Positions 1 to 11,313 of a stretch of 64,000 nt of DNA are shown here, piece after piece; positions within the stretch are counted from its first letter, which is position 1; each line of letters starts with the position of its first letter. Both the position numbers and the translations under genes were made by a program. A model generated the notes under the pieces. It did not search any database. It was not told the origin of the DNA and saw only the letters and a list, made by a program, of their open reading frames with translations. The DNA is from Beta vulgaris subsp. vulgaris (taxonomy: Eukaryota > Streptophyta > Magnoliopsida > Caryophyllales > Amaranthaceae), in the NCBI RefSeq assembly GCF_026745355.1, contig NC_079206.1, positions 26,169,845 to 26,233,844 on the forward strand, given 5' to 3'.

Positions 1-708
1 ACCATTTTTCTTTCGCTCGCAAGCCCTGGAACGGCGAAGGAGTGGGGGAGAACGGCGAAGGAGTGGGGAGACCGACCAACACGAACTAGTGGGGGCGATC
101 TGCGAACGACTTGTGCTTGGCTTTCGTTTCCAGATCTGAAGAAAACGCGATACCATTTTTCTTTTATCGAAAGGTCGACCGGCGTGAGTGCGACAGGATG
201 CAAGGATGAGATGGTTTAGAGGGAGAGAGAAGATGAGGGGACAGGGCGTGAATTAATGAAGATGACAGGATGCAAGGTTTTAGGGAGAGAGAAGATGAGG
301 GGAGGTGAGGAAGAGGCGTGTAACTGATGAGAGAAGGAGAGTGGGTGAAACTGTGAAAGGCGTGCAACTGATAAAGAGGAAGTAACCCTAAATGGACTCA
401 TTTAATTAATTCAAAAATCATATTGCTGCGGTTTTATATTAGGAACCGCAGCAATAGGTCCAAATAATATATTTTTTTATTTTTTTATATATTGCTGCGA
501 TTGCTTCCTGAACCCACAGCAATATGATTGGTCAACTGGTCAAGAAATTTCAAAAAATTTCTGTCGAAACCATATTGCTGCAGTTTTGGCCCAAGACTGC
601 AGCAATATGGTTATTTTATATTTTATATATTTTTTACGTGATATATTGCTACTTATGGGTAAAACCGCAGCAATATCACCGCAGCAAATAGCAATTATTC
701 TACTAGTG
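1..708. mobile_element. Right part of non-autonomous CACTA element, family 1
   Basis: The segment ends with ATTATTCTACTAGTG, the inverse of the CACTAGTAGAAT terminus seen at 2369. Subterminal DNA from about 410 to 708 is built of short inverted modules (ATTGCTGCGG ... CCGCAGCAAT) spaced by A/T-rich DNA. The left end lies outside the window. It interrupts copia sequence that resumes just after it. Positions 1-400 are purine-rich with no convincing coding sequence. No transposase is seen, so it is probably a non-autonomous copy sharing its family with 2369-3831. Confidence 0.75.
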
Positions 709-758
709 TTACTCAAGGGCTACTTGGGTGTATTTGCTTGTTCTGAAAATCTGATGCT

Positions 759-1250
759 TTGAATGCTATTAAGCTGTTTAGTAACTTTGTTGTGAACCAG
801 TTTGTTGTGTTCATAAAAACTATGACTTTAGACAATGCCTTGGAGTTCAACGAAGGAGAATGTAAGAAATTCTTTGGTGAACAAGGGATTGTTCATCAGA
901 CTTCCTATGTGGATACACCACATCAGAATGGAAGAGTGGAAAGAAAACACAGAAATGTGTTAGAAATGGCAAACGCATTGAGAATGCAAGCTAGTCTGCC
1001 ACTTTGCTACTGGGGTGATTGTGTGCTGACAGCAGTGTACCTCATAAACAGGTTTCCTAACTCTCTATTATCTAGGACACATCACACCATTTGAAAAACT
1101 CTTTCATAAAAAACCAAACTACACACATCTTAGATCATTTGGATGTATTGCTATAGCAAGCAATCCTTCTAGAGTTCAAGATAAATTTAAAGCAAGAGGT
1201 ATCCCCTGCTTATTTCTAGGATACCCAAGCAATCAGAGAGGGTAAAAGTT
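759..1250 (+). pseudogene. Copia integrase core, decayed
   Basis: The translation contains the second catalytic region (TLDNALEF, where active copies usually read a DNG-S/A-EF type motif). It also has the TPHQNGRVERKHR motif with the catalytic Glu, then the typical copia stretch on choosing a host strain of hydrophobic residues (YLINRFP). The frame is broken near 1090, and continues in another frame as TPFEKLFHKKPNY and FGCIA...FLGY before a stop near 1243. The N-terminal HHCC zinc-binding part is absent. It belongs to the same polyprotein as the RT segments downstream. Confidence 0.8.
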
Positions 1251-1251
1251 C

Positions 1252-2368
1252 TTGAACCTCACAACTAAACAAACCTTTCTGTCCAGGCATGTGAAGTTCT
1301 ATGAACATGTCTTTCCCTGTAATAAATTTAGCCAAACCACTTATTTTCATCCCCAACATGTTTCCTTGCCTTCAAACACAGAGCCCACAGATAATCAAAC
1401 CAATTTTTTCCCAGATGTTGATGAGCCTGACATAGTAGATGACCCTGAGCCAAACACCACAACACCCTCAGCCACTGAGCCTGTTCCTACAGAACCTGCT
1501 CCTACAAAACCTAAATCAGCACAATCACAACAAATTCTCACAACTGAAATAAGCCTAAGGAAATCTTCTAGGACAACTAAAGCTCCAGCCTGGCTTACGG
1601 ACTATCATACAACCTTGCAAACTCGAAACAAGGGAGATAAACAGCCAGCTCACATTGCAAATGTAGCTATGCTTGATGTGCACTCGAAGTTCTTTGCTTT
1701 TCAAACACAAACAGCCAGTGTGGAGGAACCTACTTCATTCAAAACTGCAGTGATGTAAAAGGAATGGGTAGAAGCCATGAATCAAGAGCTACAAGCTCTG
1801 GAATCTAGTGCGACATGGCAACTCACTGCCCTTGCATCAGGGAAAAGAACCATAGGGTGTAAGTGGGTGTTCAAGACTAAGTTCAAGGCTAGTAGTGTTA
1901 GGATGCAGACAAAGAGAAGGGATTGATTATGAGCAAACCTTTGCTCCAGTAGCTAAAATGACGACTGTCAAAACTCTCTTGGTTGTTGCTTCCATGGAAA
2001 ACTGGTGTGACATAAATGGACGTGAAGAATGCATTTCTTCATGGTGACTTGCTAGAAGATGTGTACATGAAGAATTCTGCTGGTTATTCCGGGCCAGGTG
2101 TTCCTATGGTTGTTGGTTAGAGGGAGAAAACCTTTGCTGAAGCTAATCCTAACACTGTGTACAAGTTGCAAAATTCTTTGTATGGGCTCAAGCAGGCCCC
2201 AAGGCAATGGTTTGCAAAGCTCTCTGCTGCTCTAGTCAGTTTTCGTTTTGCTCAATCCAAAGCAGATTACTCTCTATTTGTGCAGAAGCAACAACAAAGC
2301 ATTGTAATTGTGTTATGCTATATTGTTGACCTGTTGATTGCTGGAAATGACTCCAAGTTGATCACAAG
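1252..2368 (+). pseudogene. Copia integrase C-terminal linker and first half of reverse transcriptase
   Basis: A Pro/Thr-rich linker (about 1380-1540) precedes the conserved start of copia RT (EWVEAMNQELQALE, then GCKWVFKTKF). From about 1890 the frame shifts repeatedly. An open stretch from 2157 holds [13 protein letters not shown] and the catalytic region. There the usual YVDD reads YIVD ([14 protein letters not shown]), so the first of the two active-site Asp residues is lost. RT is then interrupted at 2369 by a CACTA element and resumes at 3832. Confidence 0.8.
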
Positions 2369-3831
2369 CACTAGTAGAATAATTGCTTATTGCTGCGGTT
2401 ATTAAGTGCCTATTGCAGCGGTTTTGGCCGCGCAACAATTAGGGGGTAGCAATAGGTGATTAATATATTGCTGCGATTTTAAACCGCAGCAATATTTGAA
2501 CATATTGTTGCGGTTTCTTGGGAAAACCGCAGTAATATGTATTTTTTCAATATTAAAAATACAGGTATATTGTTGTGGTTTCTTCCCAAAACCGCAGCAA
2601 TATATGCATGGCAGGTAAAAAAAAATTTCTTCATTACTCAAGGCGTAAATTTTTGGTAGTTATAATACACTTATAATATAAACATTTTTTAATCCAAGGA
2701 GACTATTGCAATACAATAACAACACAAAAGTAACTAACCCAAACTGCAATATATTCAATAAAAATAATATTTTACAAACCCTAATTACAAAATATTAAAA
2801 AAATGAAAACAGACTAATAAGGAAAAAGTTTTAAAAAACGAAAAAAGAAAAAAATAGAGATATACAAAGATCTAAAATAAAACAGAAGTATAGAGAATTA
2901 ACAAAAAAATTAAAAATTAGAGAAAAAAGGAAAAATATCATTAGATCTTGAAACCAATATAAACAACTCACCGGTGGTGGAGACGAACAGAATGCGAACG
3001 AACCACCACGTTGATGTCAACGATCGGTACAAAGACCACGTTGATGGAGATGAACAGACCACGATGATCGGTATAGAGACCACGTTCGAACGCCAGAGAT
3101 GAACGATGGAGAGATGCAAAAGAATGCGAATGACATTGATGAAGAGATACGACCGACCTTACACGCTGCTTTGGAGAAATCGTAAGTTCGTCAGTCATAA
3201 GATCGACCTTCCTCGCGACAGAGACATGTTCGCGGCTGAAATTCGAGGCGACGCAGGATCTGACAGACGACGATGGTGGGAAGCAAGATGAGAATAGAAA
3301 AATTGCGGCAGTTTGGTTTTAGGGTTTAGGTCGATAAGGAGGAGATGAGAGAGTGTGACGACAGAGAGAGGAGAGAGAGAGAGTGACGAGAACGTTTTTT
3401 TTTTTACTGATGAAGAGGAAATGAGAAGGAGATAGAGGAGAGATAGTGAGGAGAGAGGGTTTAAAAAACGGTTGGGAGTTGTTACAAGGAAGAAGGAATA
3501 AAACCCTAATTAGGCCGTGCATTTTATTTTAAAACATCATATTGCTGCGGTTTTTTGTAGGAACCGCATCAATAGGTTCAAATATTAACAAAAAATTAAT
3601 ATTTTTAATATATTGCTGCGGTTCTGACTGAAAACTGCAGCAATACAGTTGGCCATAAAGTCAACTTAAGTTTGAAAACTTTTATGTTGACATGTATTGT
3701 TGCGGTTTATAACCCAAACCGCTGCAATATGTCTATTTTATATTTTCCTTTTCTTTTTACGTGATATATTGTTGCGTATGGGTAAAACCACAGCAATACT
3801 ACTGCAACAATAAGCAATTATTCTACTAGTG
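2369..3831. mobile_element. Non-autonomous CACTA element, family 1, inserted in copia RT
   Basis: The 1,463-bp element starts CACTAGTAGAATAATTGC and ends with its exact inverse complement GCAATTATTCTACTAGTG. It is flanked by AAG (left) and AAA (right), a 3-bp target duplication with one later change. Removing the element and one 3-bp copy restores the RT reading frame. Both subterminal zones (2385-2610 and 3535-3815) are arrays of short palindromes with cores TTGCTGCGGTTT / AAACCGCAGCAA. The interior (2640-3530) is A/T-rich on the left and purine-rich on the right, and I see no transposase. The second copy in the window ends at 708. Confidence 0.88.
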
Positions 3832-4750
3832 AAAGGTCAACCAATTCCTTGCTTCTCAATTTCACATGAAATATCTTGGTCACTTAAGCTATTTTTTGGG
3901 CATTGAAGTGAATAGATCATCTAAAGGAATTTTCCTATCTCAAAGGAAACGTGTCATGGATCTTCTCAAGGAGTACAACTTCCAGGATGCCAAATCACTT
4001 AAGCTGCCTATGGATCCTCACCTCAAGTTAACACATGAGTTGGGTGATGTTCTCCCCAATCCTACAGACTACTAACACTTGGTGGGAAAAATCATATATC
4101 TGACCATTACAAGGTTAGATATAGCCTTCACAGTTCATGTTCTTAGTCAGTTTATGCAGAGACCTACAACTGTACACATGCAGGCTGCAAAAAGGGTATT
4201 GAGATAACTCATTACTAATCCAGGTCAAGGGATACTTCTAGCTGCAAAATCTGGTACTATACTCACAACCTACACTGATAATAACTAGGCTGGATGTCCT
4301 AATTCTTGGACATTGACTACTGGCTTTTGCATTTTACTGGGTGAGTCTCTCATTTCTTGGAAAACTAAGAAGCAGCAATTTGTTGCTAGGTCTAGTGCTG
4401 AGGCCGAGTATAGAGTCGTGGCACTAACTACCTGTGTAGTAACATGGCTCACTCACGCGCTTCAAGATCTTGGCATTTCTTCTCTCTCATCAGTAGCTCT
4501 GAAGTGTGATAATCAAGTTGCCTTGTCTATTGCTATGAACCCAGTCCATCATGACAGGACCAAGCACGTGGAGGTGGATTGTCATTTTGTTAGAGACAAA
4601 GTGAATCAAGGTCTCATCAAGCCTGTGTATGTTTCCACACACCACCAGCTAGCGGACATCCTAACCAAGAGTCTACATGTGGACAAACATCAGGGCATTA
4701 TTTCCAAGCTAGGAGTTCTTCCTAATCACTCCAAGCTTGAGAGGGAGTGA
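3832..4750 (+). pseudogene. Copia reverse transcriptase C-terminus and RNase H, decayed
   Basis: After the CACTA insertion the translation resumes with FHMKYLG..YFLGIEV, the standard continuation of copia RT. A stop at 4073 and others around 4204 and 4288 break it. The RNase H part from 4313 is open for 145 residues. It includes SWKTKKQQ, the RSSAEAEYR motif with its catalytic Glu, KCDNQVAL with Asp, and RTKHVEVDCHFVRD. It ends at the TGA at 4748, next to a purine-rich tract (GAGAGGGAGTG) that fits a polypurine tract. Confidence 0.88.
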
Positions 4751-5010
4751 TGAAATATGGCCCACATACATATTCAGCACATGTTATATGTTAAGTCCAG
4801 CTCTTGTAATAGCCTTGTAAGTTGCTATTTTGTCCTATAGTGGAAATATCTTTCTTGGGATTGATGTAATTATTATAAATACTAGGTTGTCTATTTTAGT
4901 AAGCAATCAATGAAATCAGCTAGGCTGCGTCGTAATTATCCTTTCTTCTCTCTCATTCTTTCCTTCTCCATTTCTTGAGCAACAATGAACTACTCAACAG
5001 CATCACAGAA
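4748..5010 (+). repeat. Probable 3' LTR of the copia remnant
   Basis: It begins TGATGAAATATGG immediately after a purine-rich tract that follows the RNase H stop. It contains TATAAATACTAGG near 4876, a plausible promoter in an LTR. The end is placed near 5000-5010 (ACTCAACAGCATCACA) by position only. There is no 5' LTR in the window for comparison, so the right border is uncertain. Confidence 0.5.
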
Positions 5011-5548
5011 CATAGTTCTTGTTTTTTTGGTAATGAGTGGACCCCGAATGATATCCTATCTTAGGAAGTTTGTGGATTTGAAATTTTGCTATTTACTAGA
5101 ATGATAATTTTTTTCTTTTGATGCAAACTAGAATGATGAATATGACACTTCTTCATGCACATTGAAAATAGTGTCTTATTTCTAATAATGAGTGTGTCCC
5201 GATATCCAACTTAGGAAATTTGTAGCGCTAAAATTTTGCTACGTGTCAAATTTAGGCCATAATCTTAAATTCAAAATATATTATTCGAATTTCACTAGCT
5301 CTAAAAACAATCTACGAGCCAACTGAGACATTTTTGTAAATTTCCTCCAAACCCTCATCTCTACTCCTATATCTATTCAATAAAGGTTAAGGGAACACCT
5401 GAAAATTCTAGTGTCCCTCTAAAATGGCTAAAATATTCATATATAATTAACATTTAAATTGTCGCAATAATGTCATTGTTTTAGTAATGAAATATTTTTT
5501 AAAGCTATTTTTTATACTATTATGCTTTCTGTATTTGAACACACGTAC
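5011..5548. other. Intergenic DNA with a degenerate direct repeat
   Basis: No coding sequence is seen. Two related blocks, about 5030-5105 and 5185-5255, share TAATGAGTG, a CCCGA-ATATCC core, CTTAGGAA, TTTGTAG and AAATTTTGCTA. They are a roughly 155-bp spaced direct repeat. The rest is A/T-rich and unassigned. Confidence 0.5.
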
Positions 5549-6992
5549 TGTTACGTAGTACTAGACTCTTGAATAATACTACTATCCCCATGATGCGTAT
5601 TGGATTCGCATCCCATTTGGTTTCTTTCAGTTATTTTGTTTTAAATTGACTTTTGTGTTTTATTTAGCTTGATTTGTAATTTGTTAAAGGAATAGCTTTG
5701 TTTTGTAACTAATTGGCACTAATCACCATTTGTGCTAATTAGATTAAGCTTAAACTCTTAGATTAGCTTAGAAGAGAAGACGTTCTCTTGGTTATTCTGG
5801 CGCAGCGAAATCATTTTGGTAATTGTGAACAATCTACAACGAATTTTCCAGAGATTCTTTTTTTGGTGGATTTCTAACATCTTGAAATTTCATCCTACCA
5901 AATTTGGTGAGATTTCATGAAGAAACGAAGTCGCAGTGGCCTTCCGATTGAGACGCCATTTCTGGATCAGTTTTGCGGTTTTTCACTCCTTAGACTATGG
6001 TCCGATTTTGTAAGCTTAAAAGCCTTTAATTTGAAACTAAATTATGTAAGCTAGCAGGTGACACATGAGGGATTTCACCTATGTGCTTGAGGTGTTTGCT
6101 TGAGGTGGATTTTCACTTTACCCACCTAAGGAGGAAACCTCCTTATTGGTTCGATGGAAATGGCAATATGGCAGCTTCATGGCAGCAGCTTTGTGGCCTC
6201 TAATCACAACAAACTCACCTTGGTTGGAGCAAACTTCAAGTGTAGGAAAGCCTCCTATTGGTTATATGGCATATGGGCATCAACCAATAACAAGGGAACC
6301 TTTATTTGTGAAATGTGTGCTGGCCAAATCACCTAAGGACTAAGCTTTGTATTTCTTTTGTTTTCTTATTTCTTCTTTGTTATATAAGCTCATGTAAGGT
6401 ACTTGTAAACTCAGTTGAATTTGAATGAAAAGTGAGCTTGTTGCTTATTAAAATTTGGAGGTATTTATCCAAGTTTTTCTGTGTTTAAGGAGTAAACTTA
6501 AACATAAAACCCTTAATCTAAGTGAGTGAAGCTTAGTTTAAGTTAGGTTGTTTTAGTTGGTGAGTGAAGCCAAACTAACCAATCTAAACCCCTTCCTAAA
6601 ATATGTTTAAGGTGAGTGAAGCCTTTAATTTGTTTTAGAACCCTTAAGCAATCATAAGTGAGTGAAGCTTGTGAAAACTTAAGCTAGGATCCCTAACCGG
6701 ATTCGTATCACCCCAACAGTAGGTTCAACAATAGGAGACTTGTGCAACAATGTCAGACTCAAATCCCGAACCTGAGCTCTGCCTTCAGACCTGCAAAAAG
6801 AAATCCACCCTGGAGGTTTGGGTGGTATTTCCCCCTCCGAAACTTAAGTCAGGTATCAGGAGTAGAAAAGAAACTTTTAGAGAGACAAAGTAGAGAGCGA
6901 GAGAGTATTTATGACAGAATAACAGTACTATGCTCTGAAAAACATACATTTCCCCTGATTTCAAGGACTATTTATAGTGTCAGTAATGACTG
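5549..6992 (-). repeat. 3' LTR of the gypsy element, truncated and interrupted
   Basis: Positions 5549-5590 and 6716-6992 align with 15881-15920 and 15922-16186 of the right LTR (shared TGTTACGTAGT, ACTACTATCCC, GTAGGTTCAACAATAGG). A 1,120-bp solo LTR separates them. After AGTAATGACTG (6992) similarity stops. The remaining ~310 bp of the right LTR, which would be U3, have no counterpart here, so U3 and the polypurine tract appear deleted. Confidence 0.85.
5591..6710 (+). mobile_element. Solo LTR nested in the gypsy 3' LTR
   Basis: It begins TGATGCG and ends CGTATCA (imperfect inverted ends), and is flanked on both sides by CCCCA (5586-5590 and 6711-6715), a perfect 5-bp target duplication. 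The other LTR of the host element lacks this DNA, giving an empty site. TATATAAG at 6380-6387 fits a promoter in + orientation. Four copies of GTGAGTGAAGC lie between 6520 and 6670. No internal retroelement sequence is present, so it is a solo LTR left by LTR-LTR recombination. Confidence 0.9.
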
Positions 6993-7080
6993 ATGTGCCT
7001 TGCTGTGCCGATCATGCATTTTATTATTTTGGACATGGACGGCAAAGTCAGACGACCCAGTCTTTACCTGTGCAGGATAA

Positions 7081-9472
7081 TATGGCGCGCGTCAAGCAAA
7101 CAACTCGTATTAGACGAGGGGTGAACCTTTCGGCCTCCAGCTCAGAAATGGAGGTATCAACCGGCGGCAGATGAGGAACGCGAAGTTTAAAGCGCCCGGC
7201 CAGCAAACCAAAATACTTCTCCTGAAAGCGTCCAGGAGGAAAGTCTTATCAAAGAGCCTTCAGATCCCAGCCCTTCCGGACAAGATATGGTGACAGAGTA
7301 TTCTATCAATATTTCGTCTTTTAAGGGTCCGTCCAACTGGATTCCCTTTACAGAGATGTTTTACCAAGCAAACTTCTTGGTCGCCGCAGGCTTGCGACAG
7401 GCCGAGGATAGAGGTATATCACTGGTCTTTTTTCCAAGTAAATGCCGTCATCCGATGACTCTATCTGCCTAATCATGTTCTTTCATTTCATGTAGATCCG
7501 GCTAAAGCTGCCTTGAAAAAATCTTGGACGGGAAACATCAGTATGTCCAAGTTCACAGATACTCTACGGAAGGAGTACATCAAGTCCGGCTCTGGAAAGA
7601 GGACGGACACCTTGGTAAGTACTGAGTATATACATTTTTTTTTTTTGGACGAACCCTTTCTTTAAGAAGGAAGTCGTCCGGAGATCAACATCTTGAATTC
7701 CCAGACGAGTACTATCATCCAGACGGACCCTGCTCCAAAGGGGAACTCAGCCAAGCTTCTGGTTTTCCTTAGAAAGGAAGACATCCAGATGATATTTGGT
7801 TGGCTTCTTTCCGCGGAGGATATCAATCGAAGACCTTTCTTAGCCTTTATTGGAAGGGATCCCTTTTTGACAGAACCTCATCCATGCTAAGCCCTACCAT
7901 TCTTGGACGGGCTCATTTTCTTCTTCGTGCCGCTTATATATTTGTTTTCTTTTCAGAAAAATGCCCCAACGTCCAAGGCATTGGCGGAGAAAGCGGCTTC
8001 GAAGAAGAGGCCGGCCGCAACGGGAGATGCCCCTCCCCCCAATCCAAAGGCTTCACGGCCAAAAAGAAGAAAACCACTTGGCCTTCTCTACCAAAGGTCA
8101 AAATTCCTCCTTCAACCGAGGAAGTTCCTCCTACTACCGAGGAGAGGGCCATGGTTACCCATGCCGGCCCGGTTGAGTCAGTCCGCCCCCTTACTTCCGA
8201 GCAACCATTCTGAGCAACCAGACGCGGTTTGGACGGGGTCGAAGAGACCGAAAAACCATCTACCCAGCCAGACGCGGCTATGGACAGATCGGATTTCTCT
8301 AGGTCGGTAGCAAAGCTGGTATGTCAGATGCCCGAGGCCTATAGGTCGGCTTCTCGATCTTCTGGTGAGTCTTATTACTCTAACATTGTTAGAACTTTGC
8401 ACGTTGGCGGGCGTCCGATGAGTCCGTCCAACAAGCTGGCCGTGGTTATACCCATCAGGAATACTAACGAGTCTCCTCTTTCAGATAAGGGTAAAGGGGC
8501 AGCTGAAGTAGCTCCTGACGGTTCTCCCACATTATCGGAGGACGAGTCCTCGGCGACCTTTGCCAGGATGACATCGGCCGAATTGTGAGAAGCTCAAACC
8601 GGAGCTGTTCAAATGCTTCCCTGAGGCCTACATCAAAGGCTTGAGAGGAGTTTTCTCTGGGCATGTAGGTTCATGTCTCAACTGGCTGCTGATGTATGTT
8701 TTCAATTTCTTTGCCGTCTTATTTCCATACTTGGCAAATTTGTCTGTTTTTGAGAACGTCTTAACATACTTTAATCCTTCCTTTTTCAGCTCTTTGCTCG
8801 CAGCATAATTACTCAGGACTGGGCAAGATTGCTCAGGAAAGAAAACAAGCAGATCGTCCGGGATGTACCAAAGCAGCGGACGAGGCTCAATTCTCCATGG
8901 CCGAGTAGGAAGTATTGCACCGCCAATCTAGAGAGGCCTGGGAGAAGGCCTGACAGAGCTGGCCTGGGAGAAGGCCTGGGACGAGTTGGACAACAAGAGA
9001 TATCTGGTTTGTCTGACAGAGCTGCTGGACGAGAAGGCTGCCCTTGAGCTGGCTCTCAAGGACGAAAGGACACAACCCTTCTGGCGGCCACGAAGCTCTG
9101 GAGAGAGAACCGCTATTTTCGGGCAAAGAACCACATGCTGACGGAAGTAATCAAGGCAAGCGTTGAGTCGGCCAAGCAGGCTCTGAATGAAGTGATTGAT
9201 ACTTCCAAGTCCTAGGCTGTGAAGGATTTTGAAATGCTAGCCGAGGAGGACGACATTCATAGATATGTTCGTCGCCTAGACTTTCAGGAGAGCCTTCACA
9301 AAGCTAGCTTATCTGGGAAGGAACCTCAGTCTTTCAAGAGTCTTCGGACGATGAAGAAGAGGAGGAAGAGGCCGACCCCAAAGCTCAGGCCGACGATACC
9401 AACACTTCTCCAGACGCTTCGCTTTTTCTTTTCTCAATCTTGGCCGCAGGCCTTTTGTACTTATTGTTGTAG
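7081..9472 (+). pseudogene. Antisense extra gene (aORF) of the gypsy element, intron-containing
   Basis: The gene lies between pol and the 3' LTR but on the opposite strand to gag-pol. An ATG at 7081 opens MARVKQTTRIRRGV; a frame break follows near 7175. Three segments then join in frame across GT-AG introns: 7414-7495, 7615-7704 and 8694-8789 (82, 90 and 96 bp). Joined reading gives ..RQAED-R-DPAKAAL.., ..KRTDTL-TSTIIQ.. and ..MSQLAAD-LFARSII... The middle (7959-8590) is a Lys/Pro/Ser-rich linker with frameshifts and a stop. The C-terminal part is Leu/Glu/Ala-rich (likely coiled coil, 8900-9210), then an acidic run (SSDDEEEEEEAD) and a final hydrophobic segment LFLFSILAAGLLYLLL before the stop at 9472. 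Function is unknown. Extra ORFs, some antisense, are described in Tat elements. Confidence 0.7.
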
Positions 9473-10256
9473 TTTTTAGTTTTCAGACTAGGTTGTAATC
9501 TTTAGACTAGGTTGTAATCTTCTTTTAATCTTTATAAGAGAATCTCTTTTTTCACTTATTATCTCCTATTTCCACTTTACTCACATAACACTAAGTTAAA
9601 AAATTGTTCGCCCGGAAAAACTATACTTCAAAGTTTACCCCGATACTTGTTTCTGTACAAGGACGTTTCGTTACTTGCATTAGTATATTTAACCTGTATC
9701 CCCCCCCCCCTTCATGGACGAAGAAATTTTGATAATTTTTTTTGCTCTAAGAAGGAGAATAATCATAGTATACTTATGCAGAGTATAATCTAGGATTGTA
9801 GCAATCCGTCCATCCTTGTTAAAGCTTGAAATAACTTATTCCTTTACTAAGGTTGTTATCACAGTGACTGGCCTTTGGACGGAAGTGAGACCCTTTTACT
9901 AAAGTGTCTTAATTACAGCCGCCTTCGTTTAGGAGATGTTAACGCTTTAGGTTAAATCAATTGATGGCCTTCATCATGTGCTATCCTTACGGGATTTTGA
10001 CATGTTGGCCGATCTCCTAATAGAAGGTGTTTTGTTTTGCTGTTCTTTCTTGAGTATTGGCTTGGCCGATGGTATGTGCCTTTAAACAAATAACATGGCA
10101 TACATAACAAACAAAGAGACAGTCATGGTACTGAAGCATATTTGTATTATATGAATTTTGCTTGGCTGGGAGCCAAGGAACATGTATACGTTTCTACTTT
10201 TTCATTAATGTGCTTATGGTACTTTATTAGCAGGGGATTACACTTTTTCGATTACA
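9473..10256. other. Spacer between the antisense gene and integrase
   Basis: This is the convergent region between the two oppositely directed coding blocks of the gypsy element. It is A/T-rich, includes a C run at 9700-9710, and shows no open frame I can support. A direct duplication (GACTAGGTTGTAATCTT) lies at 9486-9522. Confidence 0.55.
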
Positions 10257-11313
10257 TCAAATGTAGTATTTTTTCAAAATGTCTGAATTCCACGTCCGAG
10301 GAACAGAATGGCCGTTCATATCTTCCAGACGAAAGGTACCACCCTGAACTTCTTGGACTATCTTGTAAGGCCCTTCCCAGTTTGGTGTGAGCTTACCCAT
10401 TTCTTTGGCCCGGCCAACTGCTTTCATTTTCCTCAGTATGAGGTCTCCCTTTTTCAATGACCACCTAGCCACTCTTTTGTTAAACTCTCGAGCCATTCAT
10501 AGCTTATACAGCTGCATTCTCAATAGAGCATTGCCCCTAACTTCAGGAACCTGATCCAAAGTTATGCGAAGAGCAGCCCAGTTAGCGTCTTCTGTATAAA
10601 GCATGACTCGCAGGGTTGGCTCTTCTATTTCAATGGGGAGGACGGATTCTAAGCCATAGACGAGCATAAATGGAGTTTCCCCAGTTGAGATTTTAGCCGT
10701 TGTTCTAATTGACCAAAGAATCAGCTGCAACTCTTCTACCCATAATCCCTTGGCATTGTCTAGTTTCTTTTTTATGCCACTTGAGAGAATTTTGTTGAAA
10801 GCTTCGACCTGCCCATTTGCCTGAGGATGGGCAATGGCCGCAAAGTGAGCTTTAATATCCTGGTCGGCCAGCCATTCTCGGAGCTTAGGTGTTTCAAACT
10901 GTGGTCCATTGTCAAAGACAATAGACTGAGGCATCCCAAATCTTATGATGATGTTCTTCCAAATGAACCCCTTTACATCATTGGTGGTAATGCCTCTCAC
11001 GGCCTCAGCCTCCACCCATTTTTGTGAAGTAGTCTACTGCTTATCACATATTTCTTCTGACCGGCCGCTACAAGAAATGGCCCAGGATATTCATTCCCCA
11101 TTTGGCGAAGGGAAGGGGGAAAAGAACTGGAGTCAAATAATTGGACGGTTTTTGATATATATTGCCATGCCTTTGACAGCCATCACATTTCTTTGCATAA
11201 AGTAGAGCGTCCTCCTTTAAGGTGGGCCAATAATACCTTGTCCTTGATGCCTTCTCTCCTAATGCTCTTCCCCCATTGTGGGAGGCACAAGCTCCTTCAT
11301 GCAGCTCTTTCAA
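10257..11313 (-). pseudogene. Gypsy integrase (zinc finger, core, C-terminal domain)
   Basis: The HHCC zinc-binding part is seen as LHEGACASHNGGR and KKCDGCQRHG (11313-11068). The core begins FAKWGMNILGHF, where the expected first catalytic Asp (WGMD) is Asn. The second block (11015-10497) has FDNGPQF (Asp) and HPQANGQVEAFNK (Glu). The C-terminal block (10496-10257) has the LTPNWEGPYKI motif typical of gypsy integrase tails. Frame breaks near 11067-11016 and at 10497 and the Asn substitution mean it is inactive. Confidence 0.9.

Larger units (their letters stand above)
720..5010 (+). mobile_element. Ty1/copia retrotransposon remnant (integrase to 3' LTR)
   Basis: Integrase, reverse transcriptase and RNase H segments follow each other in copia order on the + strand, ending in a purine-rich stretch and a probable 3' LTR. 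The 5' half (gag, protease, 5' LTR) is missing, because a CACTA copy occupies the left edge. A second CACTA insertion (2369-3831) splits the RT. Multiple stops and frameshifts make it non-functional. Confidence 0.85.

Noticed and set aside
759..4750. Copia element as a full active copy
   Set aside because: Stops, frameshifts, a lost catalytic Asp and two CACTA insertions.
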